Source: a virus
Direction: 5' to 3' (one strand)
Virus record (IMG/VR): IMGVR_UViG_3300036846_001130
Coordinates: 1-58,786 of that record
DNA length: 58,786 bases
Both the position numbers and the translations under genes were made by a program. Shown in pieces: positions 26,673 through 34,099 of the stretch; positions within the stretch are counted from its first letter, which is position 1, and every line of letters begins with the position of its first letter. The notes under the pieces are model-generated. The model had not been told where the DNA came from. It was given only the letters and a program-made list of their open reading frames with translations, and did not search any database.

Positions 26673-27412
26673 GTTACTTCGATCCCCCCGACAAAACGCA
26701 ATCGGTCTCGGCCCGTCTGGCGAAGACTCTACATCCTGCGCTGCCCCCGCTGCCCGGCCAGATGAAGGCGCGCCCCATCGACGAGCGCGGCTTTCCCGTG
26801 CCGTGGTTTGTGCAGTGGTTCCACGCCGATGGCAGCAAGGCCAAGCTCGATTACGGGGTCCTGCCCGGCGACTATCCCGACTTTCGCGTGATCGATTCCC
26901 GCAAGATGAAGCGCGCGGTCGAAGAACAGCTGTGCTGGGTGTGTGGCGGCCCGCTGGGAAAATTTCTGGCCTTCACCATCGGCCCCATGTGCGCCGTCAA
27001 CCGCACCTCGGGCGAGCCTCCGGCGCATCGCGCCTGCGCCGAATTTTCCGCGCGCGCCTGCCCCTTCCTCACCAAGCCGAAAGTGGAGCGCCGGGAAAAC
27101 GATTTGCCCATGCCCGAGGAAATTCGGGTGCATCCCGGCATGCTGACGCGCAATCCGGGCGTGGCCATGGTCTGGATCACGACTTACTATCGGCTGCACC
27201 AAGACCCGAATGGAGTGCTGTTCCGCATCGGCCCTCCGGTCGAGGTGCTCTATTTTTGCGAAGGGCGTCCGGCCACGCGCGCCGAGGTTATGCACTCGAT
27301 TGATACCGGAATGCCCATGCTGCGCGAGGTGGCGGAGAAGCAGGGAGCGGAAGCGCTCACCGCGCTGAATGCGATGTACGAGGAAGCGATCCTGCTGGTG
27401 CCTGCGCGGTGA
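26669..27412 (+). CDS. Conserved hypothetical zinc protein (phage/actinobacterial type)
   Basis: 247 aa. The conserved block ARPIDERGFPVPWFVQWFHA, FRVIDSRKMKRAVEEQLCWV, CGGPLGKFLAFTIGPMCAVN, RTSGEPPAHRACAEFSARAC and PFLTKP occurs in many phage and bacterial hypothetical proteins. Its Cys/His positions (CWVCGGPL, GPMCAV, HRACAE, ARACPF) suggest a metal centre. ATG 26669 overlaps the previous stop. The reading frame extends further upstream but only as the other strand's shadow. Confidence 0.7.
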   Translation: MSYFDPPDKTQSVSARLAKTLHPALPPLPGQMKARPIDERGFPVPWFVQWFHADGSKAKLDYGVLPGDYPDFRVIDSRKMKRAVEEQLCWVCGGPLGKFLAFTIGPMCAVNRTSGEPPAHRACAEFSARACPFLTKPKVERRENDLPMPEEIRVHPGMLTRNPGVAMVWITTYYRLHQDPNGVLFRIGPPVEVLYFCEGRPATRAEVMHSIDTGMPMLREVAEKQGAEALTALNAMYEEAILLVPAR

Positions 27413-27579
27413 AAACCACGGTGCGGGTGCTTCACATTGTCTGCATCGAGGCGATGTGCTGGCTGGCAGGCGTAATCGGGATCAAACTGCTCGCCGAGGA
27501 GTGGTTGCGCATCGGGTTTGCGATTGGCTGGCTCGGCTTGTTCGCCCGCAGACTGAGGAGATACGGGCAGCTGTGGTGA
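27409..27579 (+). CDS. 56-aa two-span membrane protein
   Basis: GTG 27409 overlaps the previous stop (GTGA). Hydrophobic segments VLHIVCIEAMCWLAGVIGIK and IGFAIGWLGLF flank a charged AEEWLR, and the tail is basic (ARRLRRYGQLW). The shape fits a small holin or membrane regulator, though its neighbours give no support for lysis. Confidence 0.6.
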   Translation: MKTTVRVLHIVCIEAMCWLAGVIGIKLLAEEWLRIGFAIGWLGLFARRLRRYGQLW

Positions 27580-27589
27580 GGAGGATCGC

Positions 27590-28381
27590 ATGAAAACCTT
27601 ACGCGAAAGTTTAGGCAAGCCTGTGCTGTTCCATTGGGTCGGCTGGGCAGGCAAGAACGGCGAGACCGCAGATCAGACGCTGGAGGGCTATATCTCAACC
27701 GACCCCGACGTGATCGCCCGTCAGTTGCAATGCATGCGCGCATTCGGCGGCGAGGGCGCGGGCGTAATCGGCCTCACCTACGGGCCGACCGCGTCGCCCT
27801 TCATGCACGAAGCCTCGCGCAGAATGGGCATGGCGTGCAACGCCACCGGGATGCCCTTCGCGCTTTGCTACGACCCATGGACCACGAAGAATACCGCCGA
27901 CAAGTCGCAGGCCATGATCGACGCGCTGAAGAATCCCGACACGCAGGAACTGCTCAACATGGATTGCTACCTGCCGGGCAAGCCTGTGCTCGACTTCAAC
28001 ACGGGCGCGAACAAGGACAAGGTGCTCGCTGCCGTGCCCGGCATCCAGTACTGGCAAAAGGACGTTGACTACGACTGGAACCTGATTCCGCCCAAGCCCA
28101 ACAAGACGCAGTTGCCGTGCGGCTACATTCAGTTCGACGACGGCACCGGAGAGGATCGAAACAAGCAGTGCTGGAATCAGTCGCAGCCCGTGCGCCTCGT
28201 CGCCTCGAAGGGCGGGCAGATGTTCTGGGGCCGCGACATGAGTGCGGGCACCTACATCCAGATCGTGACGTGGAATGACTACCATGAGCAGACCGCAGTC
28301 GAGCCGTGGGCCTCGCTCGCGACTGGAATCCGAATCGGGAAGGAAATCATTTTTCAAAGGAAACCATTTTTCAATGAGTAA
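27590..28381 (+). CDS. GH71/GH99-like glycoside hydrolase domain protein
   Basis: 263 aa. HWVGWAGKNG early and QIVTWNDYHEQTAVEPW (about 225-240) match the TIM-barrel glucanase/endo-mannosidase type GH71/GH99, where TWNDYGE carries catalytic residues; here the Gly is replaced by His (NDYHE). Intermediate segments include LTYGPTASPFMHEASRRMG and YDPWTTKNTADK. No signal peptide is present. The length is shorter than typical GH71 enzymes (>350), so it may be a single-domain or virion-associated form. SD GAGGATCGC precedes ATG 27590. Confidence 0.6.
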   Translation: MKTLRESLGKPVLFHWVGWAGKNGETADQTLEGYISTDPDVIARQLQCMRAFGGEGAGVIGLTYGPTASPFMHEASRRMGMACNATGMPFALCYDPWTTKNTADKSQAMIDALKNPDTQELLNMDCYLPGKPVLDFNTGANKDKVLAAVPGIQYWQKDVDYDWNLIPPKPNKTQLPCGYIQFDDGTGEDRNKQCWNQSQPVRLVASKGGQMFWGRDMSAGTYIQIVTWNDYHEQTAVEPWASLATGIRIGKEIIFQRKPFFNE

Positions 28382-28613
28382 GGACGCTGGTGCCCGTCGC
28401 ATGAGTGAAATTCCAGCCGGAGCACGCGAGAATGCGAACTACATCACCTGCCCCCATGGGCACAAGGTCTTTGTAATCTGGTCCTCGCAGTTTAAGAAAT
28501 TTGCCTTCACCTGCGATGAGTGCGAGGAACATTCGGTGCGCGCCATTTCGCCCATGACCGGGCACGTGGTGGAGGTGCGAGTCGTGAGCAGGATGAGAAG
28601 GCGGGAGGTTTGA
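28374..28613 (+). CDS. Zinc-finger small protein
   Basis: 79 aa. ITCPHGHKVFVIWSSQFKKF then AFTCDECEEHS gives C-x-x-x-H...C-x-x-C ligands. Overlaps the GH gene end by 8 nt. A second ATG at 28401 is an alternative start. Confidence 0.6.
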   Translation: MSKDAGARRMSEIPAGARENANYITCPHGHKVFVIWSSQFKKFAFTCDECEEHSVRAISPMTGHVVEVRVVSRMRRREV

Positions 28614-28616
28614 GCA

Positions 28617-28874
28617 GTGAGTAAGGATAAGGACAATCCTGTCAATACAAAATTGCCCGGCTATGAAGTGCATCACGCGGGAGCGGAGCGCGCCCTGCGT
28701 GTAATCGCGGGAGCCATCGACGAAGAGATGCCGCCCGGCTTCGGCTTCGCGCTTTTCATCTTCGACTACGGCGAGCACGGCAACATGTTCTACATTTCGA
28801 GCGCCCAGCGCGACGATATGGTCAAGACCCTGAAAGAATTCATCGCCAAGCAGGAGGGAGAAAAGCATGCCTGA
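28617..28874 (+). CDS. Conserved phage small protein
   Basis: 85 aa. ALRVIAGAIDEEMPPGFGFA, LFIFDYGEHGNMFYISSAQR and DDMVKTLKEFIAKQEGE form a compact alpha/beta protein that recurs in phage genomes, unknown function. GTG 28617 is right behind the upstream stop. Confidence 0.7.
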   Translation: MSKDKDNPVNTKLPGYEVHHAGAERALRVIAGAIDEEMPPGFGFALFIFDYGEHGNMFYISSAQRDDMVKTLKEFIAKQEGEKHA

Positions 28875-29088
28875 GCTGGACGACGAAGATAAGCAGCTGT
28901 TCCGCGAGGTGCGCCGTCAGGAAATTATCGACGACGCCGTCATGGCCGCCGACCACATCATCCTCAAAGGCTCCGATGGCTCACTGGAAGAGACCAACTT
29001 CCTCACCGCGAAGGTGGCGCACCGTTTCATGGAAAAGGCGCTCATGCCCTATTCCCACGCGATTCTGAAAAAGGACATCGGACTATGA
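28867..29088 (+). CDS. Acidic small protein, unknown
   Basis: 73 aa with an acidic helix start (MPELDDEDKQLFREVRRQEI) and hydrophobic middle. Overlaps its neighbours by 8 and 4 nt. No family recognised. Confidence 0.6.
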   Translation: MPELDDEDKQLFREVRRQEIIDDAVMAADHIILKGSDGSLEETNFLTAKVAHRFMEKALMPYSHAILKKDIGL

Positions 29089-29504
29089 ACAAACTGTACG
29101 GCGAAGACGAGCACAGCAAATTCCTGCTCTGCATTCTGGAGCCGGGCAACATCCACCGCCTGACCACGGAGCGCCAGCCCATCGAGATCAACCTCAACGA
29201 CAAGGACGGGCCATGGGCCAAAGGCCTGCCCGCGAAGGTGACCATTCACATCGCCTATTCGGAGACTCCGGTCTCGGACGCCAGCGAGCTGCGCAAGCTG
29301 ATGCCCGATCTCAAGATCAAGGATCGCCGCGCGGCGGTGGTGGCCGCGAAGCGCCCGCATTGCCCCGAATGCAAGTCGACGGTGGAGGAGCTGGGGGTGT
29401 GGCGCAGCGAGGAGTCGCCGCTGTGGATCGTCTTCTGCGCGTCGTGCGGCGCAGTCTTCGGAACGACGCCGCCCGTCGCCGGGCTGGAGAAGAAAAAACC
29501 ATGA
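29085..29504 (+). CDS. Zinc-ribbon-containing protein
   Basis: 139 aa. The N-terminal alpha/beta part contains CILEPGNIHRLTTERQPIEI. The C-terminal ribbon is HCPECKSTVEELGVW, then IVFCASCGAVFG (two CxxC pairs). Position and ribbon suggest an accessory interaction protein. Confidence 0.6.
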   Translation: MNKLYGEDEHSKFLLCILEPGNIHRLTTERQPIEINLNDKDGPWAKGLPAKVTIHIAYSETPVSDASELRKLMPDLKIKDRRAAVVAAKRPHCPECKSTVEELGVWRSEESPLWIVFCASCGAVFGTTPPVAGLEKKKP

Positions 29505-29845
29505 ACTCGCTCCACTGGACGCAATTAGCCTCCGCTCTCTGCCTCATCGCCGCCGTTGTCGTGAACCTCGTTCTTACCCTGCGAAGTGTTCGGGAGTTGC
29601 GCGAGAACCGCGCCATCCGTGAAATTCTCTGGGCCTATGAGCGCGAGATGAAGGAAAGAGGAGTAACCCTGCCGCCGCGCTGCGCATGGTGCTGTGAAGT
29701 TCTGCCCGACCACGTAGGGAAATGCCCTTTGAGATGGGAGTACCCCGACGCACTGCTGACTTCGCGCTTCACCCGGCCCAAGATCAAATACTTTCCCAAC
29801 GGCGAGCAGCCGCCCGACACGGGCGACAAGAGGAAAATGAATTGA
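29501..29845 (+). CDS. Membrane-anchored zinc-finger-like protein
   Basis: 114 aa. A transmembrane helix covers residues 8-27 (QLASALCLIAAVVVNLVLTL). Charged RELRENRAIREILWAYEREM follows, then RCAWCCEVLPDHVGKCPLRW with four Cys and a His. A topology with a cytoplasmic metal domain is plausible. ATG 29501 overlaps the previous stop. Confidence 0.6.
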   Translation: MNSLHWTQLASALCLIAAVVVNLVLTLRSVRELRENRAIREILWAYEREMKERGVTLPPRCAWCCEVLPDHVGKCPLRWEYPDALLTSRFTRPKIKYFPNGEQPPDTGDKRKMN

Positions 29846-30132
29846 GCAAAACCGTAAAACGCGGAGACGTCATCGCGCAGGAGATGGAGCTGGGCGAGGT
29901 GATGGACAATGATTCGGTGACCCTCGCCTTCATCAAGCTTTTCAAAAACGGGAGCGAGGGGCGCGTCGCCATTCTCTGGTCGACTGACATATTTACCAAT
30001 CCCGAGCTGCCCTTGCCTGATGAATTGCGCGAGGGGCTGGTGTATGCCCTGCGCCTGCACGCTGACAAGCTCGAATCGCGCGAGACCGATGCGCGCGCGC
30101 AGGAGCATGCCCGGCGACCGGGTCAGGCATGA
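29842..30132 (+). CDS. Small protein of unknown function
   Basis: 96 aa from TTG 29842, behind AAGAGGAAAA. MSKTVKRGDVIAQEMELGEV then beta segments (VTLAFIKLFKNGSEGRVAIL) and a Glu/Arg-rich C-terminal helix. The TTG is the first start in-frame after the upstream stop; earlier in-frame codons lie antisense to coding. Confidence 0.55.
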   Translation: MSKTVKRGDVIAQEMELGEVMDNDSVTLAFIKLFKNGSEGRVAILWSTDIFTNPELPLPDELREGLVYALRLHADKLESRETDARAQEHARRPGQA

Positions 30133-30326
30133 GCTACCGCGAAGAGAACGGCGAGGTGGTGCTCACCCTGAGCGCGGATGATTATTGGCTGCTGCTGCTG
30201 CTGCTCGGCCTCGCGGTGGGGACGCTGCTGCCCGATCCAACTCCGGTCGACCGTGCGATCCGAATGATCAATCGGTTGAATGAAGGCAACCCGCAATTTA
30301 CGCCGTATCAGGTGAAGCCATCATGA
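30129..30326 (+). CDS. Small membrane-like protein
   Basis: 65 aa with a leucine-rich segment DDYWLLLLLLGLAVGTLL (about 17-34), then PDPTPVDRAIRMINRLNEGN. A single membrane helix is likely. ATG overlaps the previous stop. Confidence 0.55.
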   Translation: MSYREENGEVVLTLSADDYWLLLLLLGLAVGTLLPDPTPVDRAIRMINRLNEGNPQFTPYQVKPS

Positions 30327-30586
30327 GCGGGGAGCCGATCTGCGATTTTTGCAGCGCGCCCTTGCCCGTGCGAGTGTTCAAGGCCGGGCTGCCGGGACTA
30401 AATTCCAGAGGCTCATGGATGGCGTGTTCCGCCTGTAGCACAATGATTGACGCCGGGCAATGGGATCGCCTGCTGCTGCACGCCGTCGACCGCTTCGCGC
30501 TGAAATATTCCATCATGCCGCGCCGCATCCTGACCGACACCGTGAAGCGCTCGCACGATCTGTTTCGCGCGCACTGGAAGAAATGA
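30323..30586 (+). CDS. Zinc-finger small protein
   Basis: 87 aa. ICDFCSAPLPVRVFKAG and WMACSACSTMIDAGQW carry two CxxC pairs with the CDFCSxP signature used in many acidobacterial phage-like proteins. A helix (DRLLLHAVDRFALKYS) follows. ATG overlaps the previous stop. Confidence 0.65.
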   Translation: MSGEPICDFCSAPLPVRVFKAGLPGLNSRGSWMACSACSTMIDAGQWDRLLLHAVDRFALKYSIMPRRILTDTVKRSHDLFRAHWKK

Positions 30587-30924
30587 GCGCCTTCGATGAT
30601 CTCTTCGACGATCCGGAGCTGGCGCGCTATCTGGAGCACGCGGAGAAGGACATGCTGCCCAAAATGAAATCTTCGGCGCTCACCATCATCATCACGGCAG
30701 AGCCGGACATCAAGCTGTGCTGCGAAGTGGGCGCTGCCGTGATGTACGACAAGCCCTTCGTTCTGCTGGTGCCTCCGGGCCGCCGCGTCCCCGCCAACCT
30801 GCGCAGGCTCGCCTCGGTCATCGTCGAGGGCGACGTTACCGATCCGGGGGTCATGAAGCGGCTGCAGCGCGCTTTGGAGAACGTAATGAAAAACGACGCA
30901 CGCTGTAAGGAGCCGATCCAATGA
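30583..30924 (+). CDS. Small Rossmann-like protein (deoxyribosyltransferase-like fold)
   Basis: 113 aa. TIIITAEPDIKLCCEVGAAV, then MYDKPFVLLVPPGRRVPANL and ASVIVEGDVTDPGVMKRLQR: strand, Glu-containing helix, strand and loop recall the minimal fold of nucleoside 2-deoxyribosyltransferase/TIR-like proteins, with EVG in the active-site position. A catalytic role is not proven; it may modify nucleotides or be an anti-defence relative. Confidence 0.5.
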   Translation: MSAFDDLFDDPELARYLEHAEKDMLPKMKSSALTIIITAEPDIKLCCEVGAAVMYDKPFVLLVPPGRRVPANLRRLASVIVEGDVTDPGVMKRLQRALENVMKNDARCKEPIQ

Positions 30925-31130
30925 GCGAAGCCGCCGCCGATCTGGAGCAGAAATATCCGTGGATTCCATGGCGCAGTCCCGTGCTGATGATGACCCCGAA
31001 GCGCAATGGCTACGCCTGCCGCTTGTGCATTGGGCGGCTGGGCTTCCGCGCTTGCGATGCGGAGTCTTGTCCGTTTCTCTTCGATACCGCGACCGAGTGC
31101 GAACGTCACATTGCGGAGTGTCACCCATGA
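30921..31130 (+). CDS. C2H2/CxxC zinc-finger protein
   Basis: 69 aa. MTPKRNGYACRLCIGRLGFR then CDAESCPFLFDTATECERHI and AECH give a C-x-x-C...H-x3-CH-like finger. This AC[RK]xCIxxxGL phrase recurs in phage hypothetical proteins. Confidence 0.65.
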   Translation: MSEAAADLEQKYPWIPWRSPVLMMTPKRNGYACRLCIGRLGFRACDAESCPFLFDTATECERHIAECHP

Positions 31131-31330
31131 GCGAAGCCTGTCACCTGCGGCAAGGCATTTTTGCCCGCTGGTTTATTTTTCACCCCGAGAACCGCTTTCG
31201 CGGATGGAGTGGCAGCCAGTGGGTGGAGTGCAGCCCCGAGGGCCTGCCCACGCACATCCAAGTCTGCAACTTCGAGAGCGAAGAAGAAGCCCGCGCCTAT
31301 TGCCAAGAGCATGGACTAATCCCCGATTGA
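31127..31330 (+). CDS. Small protein of unknown function
   Basis: 67 aa from ATG 31127 (overlapping stop). An aromatic core IFARWFIFHPENRFRGWSGS and a helix ESEEEARAYCQEHGLIPD, which resembles short WGR- or nucleotide-binding-like phage proteins, but no assignment is possible. Confidence 0.6.
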   Translation: MSEACHLRQGIFARWFIFHPENRFRGWSGSQWVECSPEGLPTHIQVCNFESEEEARAYCQEHGLIPD

Positions 31331-31364
31331 GGGCTATAGTCCTCAGCATTGGAGGGTAGCCACC

Positions 31365-33482
31365 ATGCGGACGCTGATTCTGGGAGTGTTTTTGCTGGGG
31401 ATCACCAGCGCACAGGCGCAACGACAGGAGCCGCAGCCACAGGACTGGGGTTCTCCCACGCTGGATGCGGTCCTTGCTCCACCGGAAGTTTCCGTCAGCG
31501 CAGCGCCCACCAGCGGCGCAGCTCCGCTCATCGTGAACCTCGCAGTGCAGTGCGACACGTGCGCGAGCTACCGCTGGGACTGGGGCGATCCCGGCAACAA
31601 GTATCAGGTCGCGGGCGCGAATCAGTGGCACACTTACAATTCGCCGGGCACCTTCACTGCCACCGTCACCGGGACCGATCAGCAGGGCCAGACCGCGACG
31701 GCTTCCATTGTGGTGACCGTGCAGTCGCTGGTTCCGCTGGGCGAGAATGATTACTGCGCCAAAGGCGATGTCTGGATTGGACCGAAGATGGACCGCGCTG
31801 CGCATCTGCCCGTGGCCTGCATTTACACCGGACTCGACGGCTCGCCCTCGACGGGAAATAAAATCATCGTCAGCGAGGCCACCATCACCGCCCTGAATCT
31901 GGCAGCCTCGGCGGCCACCTGTGGCGATACGATTCTCATCCCGGCGACCTTCGAGGCGCAGATTTCCACGTGGACGCTGCCCGCCCGGCCTTGCGATGCG
32001 GACAGCTGGATCACCATCCGCACCGCCGCTGACGACAGTGAGCTGCCCCCGGAGCACGTGCGCCTGACGCCGTGCTATGCGGGCCTCGCCTCGCTGCCCG
32101 AGCGCCCGGCGTATCAATGCCCCACGGTCAAGCGCGTGATTCCCAAGCTCTACGCCAAAGGCTCCGCTGACGTGATCTCTTTCGCGGCAGGCGCAAATCA
32201 CTACCGCTTCATCGGCCTTGAGATCGCGCGCACGCCGGGCACGGGCATCAACTACGGGCTGATCGAGACCACCGGAGCGGACCACATCATCTTCGACCGC
32301 ATGTGGATTCACGGCTCCGACTACGGCGAGGACTCGAAGAACGGCGTCTTTCTCGCTGACTCCACCAACATCGCCATCGTCAATTCCTACATGACCGAGT
32401 TCAAGTGCGGTCCCACAGCCTGCGTCGACGGGCACGCTGTGTCGGGCGCGGATGGCAAGCTGGAGATCGAGGGCGTGTGGAAGTTCTATAACAATTTCGT
32501 CGAAGCCTCGACCGAGAACATGCTGTTCGGTGGCTCAACGAAGGGCGTCGCCACGCCCACCGACTTCGAGGTGCGCCTCAATCACTTCTTTAAGCGCCCT
32601 TCGTGGAATCCCAAGCATCCCGACTTCGTGCCTCCGGTGCCCCGCTCGAAAGGCTACATCGTCAAAAATCTCTTCGAGCTGAAGAATGCGCAGCGCGTGC
32701 TGTTCGAGGGCAATTACGGGGAGTACAGCTGGGGCGGATTCTCCCAGACGGGCTGGTCGATGGTACTGACCTCGCGGGGATCATGGGCAGCGGTCGCGGA
32801 CGTGACCATCCGCTTCAATAAATTTTCTCACGTCGGAAGTGGCTTCCAGCTGATCGCAGCCCTGACGCCGCAGCCCCGTGCTGATTCGAAAGAGGCGGCA
32901 CGCTGGAGTCTGCACGACAACGTGATCGACGACATGGATGCCGCGTTTTACCTCGGCAGCGGGCAGGCCTTCTCGATGATCAGCGAGTACACCGCACGCA
33001 CGCCGCTCAACAACGTCACCATCAGTCACAACACTTTTTTCAATTCCACCCCGCAGCCGGGCAACATGTTCAACCTCGGCGTCGAGGCGGCGAATCCGCA
33101 GAAGCCATTCCAGATTCACGTGACCGACAACATCATGCGGGCGGCGAAGTATTCCGTGTGGTCCACAGGCAAGGGAACCTGTGTGGTCTCGGGCAAGCCG
33201 TGGACAACCTTCACCCAGTGCTACGACACGTTCCACATCGCCAACAATGTGCTCGCAGGTTATGCCGACCCGAAGTTCAGTCAGGGATTCTTTCCCGGCA
33301 ACTTCCAGACCACCGACCCAATGGGCAGCATGGACTCCATCCAGTTTGTAAACTGGAACAATGGCAAGGATGGCGACTATCACCTGCAGCCCACCTCGCC
33401 CTATCACAACGCGGCCAGCGATGGCACCGACCTCGGAGCCAACATCGACGCCGTCAATCAGGCGGTAAAGCTCGCCTACTGA
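31365..33482 (+). CDS. Exported PKD-domain/right-handed beta-helix protein
   Basis: 705 aa. Signal peptide 1-19 (MRTLILGVFLLGITSAQAQ). A PKD-like Ig domain (about 35-125: SAAPTSGAAPLIVNLAVQCD, RWDWGDPGN, FTATVTGTDQQGQTATASI). The rest (about 130-700) is rich in Asn/Val/Ile strands (FYNNFVEAS, IRFNKFSHVGSGF, NVTISHNTFFNSTPQPGN, HVTDNIMRAAKYSV), the ladder of pectate-lyase-type parallel beta-helices. It probably binds or cleaves polysaccharide outside the cell, or is a virion depolymerase whose N-terminus looks like a signal peptide. ATG follows GGAGGG. Confidence 0.7.
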   Translation: MRTLILGVFLLGITSAQAQRQEPQPQDWGSPTLDAVLAPPEVSVSAAPTSGAAPLIVNLAVQCDTCASYRWDWGDPGNKYQVAGANQWHTYNSPGTFTATVTGTDQQGQTATASIVVTVQSLVPLGENDYCAKGDVWIGPKMDRAAHLPVACIYTGLDGSPSTGNKIIVSEATITALNLAASAATCGDTILIPATFEAQISTWTLPARPCDADSWITIRTAADDSELPPEHVRLTPCYAGLASLPERPAYQCPTVKRVIPKLYAKGSADVISFAAGANHYRFIGLEIARTPGTGINYGLIETTGADHIIFDRMWIHGSDYGEDSKNGVFLADSTNIAIVNSYMTEFKCGPTACVDGHAVSGADGKLEIEGVWKFYNNFVEASTENMLFGGSTKGVATPTDFEVRLNHFFKRPSWNPKHPDFVPPVPRSKGYIVKNLFELKNAQRVLFEGNYGEYSWGGFSQTGWSMVLTSRGSWAAVADVTIRFNKFSHVGSGFQLIAALTPQPRADSKEAARWSLHDNVIDDMDAAFYLGSGQAFSMISEYTARTPLNNVTISHNTFFNSTPQPGNMFNLGVEAANPQKPFQIHVTDNIMRAAKYSVWSTGKGTCVVSGKPWTTFTQCYDTFHIANNVLAGYADPKFSQGFFPGNFQTTDPMGSMDSIQFVNWNNGKDGDYHLQPTSPYHNAASDGTDLGANIDAVNQAVKLAY

Positions 33483-33487
33483 GGATT

Positions 33488-33643
33488 ATGGAACACTCCG
33501 AGCGCTCGCTGCTGCTGGATGCCATTGTGCTGTACGAGAAACTCAAGAGCGAGGGCGGTCTGCTGGACGCTGAGGTCGAGAACTGGGAGCGCTGGAAGCG
33601 CCTCGCCCTCGGTGTTTTGTATCCCAACGGGACGACCCAGTAA
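33488..33643 (+). CDS. 51-aa helical protein
   Basis: ATG 33488, 8 nt after the stop codon of the beta-helix gene, with GAGGATT as SD. Reads MEHSERSLLLDAIVLYEKLK then VENWERWKRLALGVLYPNG, a helical hairpin. No recognised family. Confidence 0.5.
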   Translation: MEHSERSLLLDAIVLYEKLKSEGGLLDAEVENWERWKRLALGVLYPNGTTQ

Positions 33644-33802
33644 AATTTCGCTTGCGCTTTCGAGGGTTGAGGGTGCATCCTCTGAAGCCAATGAGGGTAT
33701 CATCCCCTCATTTCCCCAAAACGAGACTGCGCGCCAGAGCAGTCCGGGCCTGCGCGAGCCTTCCCGCGACCTGATGACCTCGACCGTAGGTGTCACTGCC
33801 GG
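33644..33802. other. 159-bp gap with imperfect hairpins
   Basis: Contains GCTT..GAGG/CCTC..AAGC (about 33656-33688) and ATGAGGG/CCCTCAT (33691-33697 with 33705-33711), the latter followed by TTT. These could form a weak terminator between the beta-helix unit and the collagen-like unit. No gene seen. Confidence 0.35.
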
Positions 33803-34099
33803 ATGCATTCCAACGGTATTTGCATTCTCAGCCCCAGCCAAGCTTTCCAGCTTGAAACAGACGGGATCATTCCCGACTGCCGCCAGCATCGCCACCTTTC
33901 GCGGGGCAAGGCCATAGGCCTGATCGAGGACCACTTCGTTTTTCGCGACGATCAGGGCGACTATGTGCGCTATCTCGAAGCGCGCTGGGTGGGCAAAGGC
34001 AAAAAATATGTGACATTCATACGCTCCCGCGAGTGGAAGCGCATGGACTCGGCAGGCACCACGGTCATGCAGCTGGTCCCGGCTGGGGGCGCGTGGTGA
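33803..34099 (+). CDS. Small protein of unknown function
   Basis: 98 aa (MHSNGICILSPSQAFQLETD...). Beta-rich centre with FVFRDDQGDYVRYLEARWVG and YVTFIRSREWKRMDSAGTTV. SD is weak. The stop overlaps the next gene's GTG (GTGA), arguing for real translation. Confidence 0.55.
   Translation: MHSNGICILSPSQAFQLETDGIIPDCRQHRHLSRGKAIGLIEDHFVFRDDQGDYVRYLEARWVGKGKKYVTFIRSREWKRMDSAGTTVMQLVPAGGAW

Noticed and set aside
31173-32435. 420-codon minus-strand frame over the PKD/beta-helix gene
   Set aside because: The plus-strand gene has a signal peptide and domain structure; the antisense frame has no motif.
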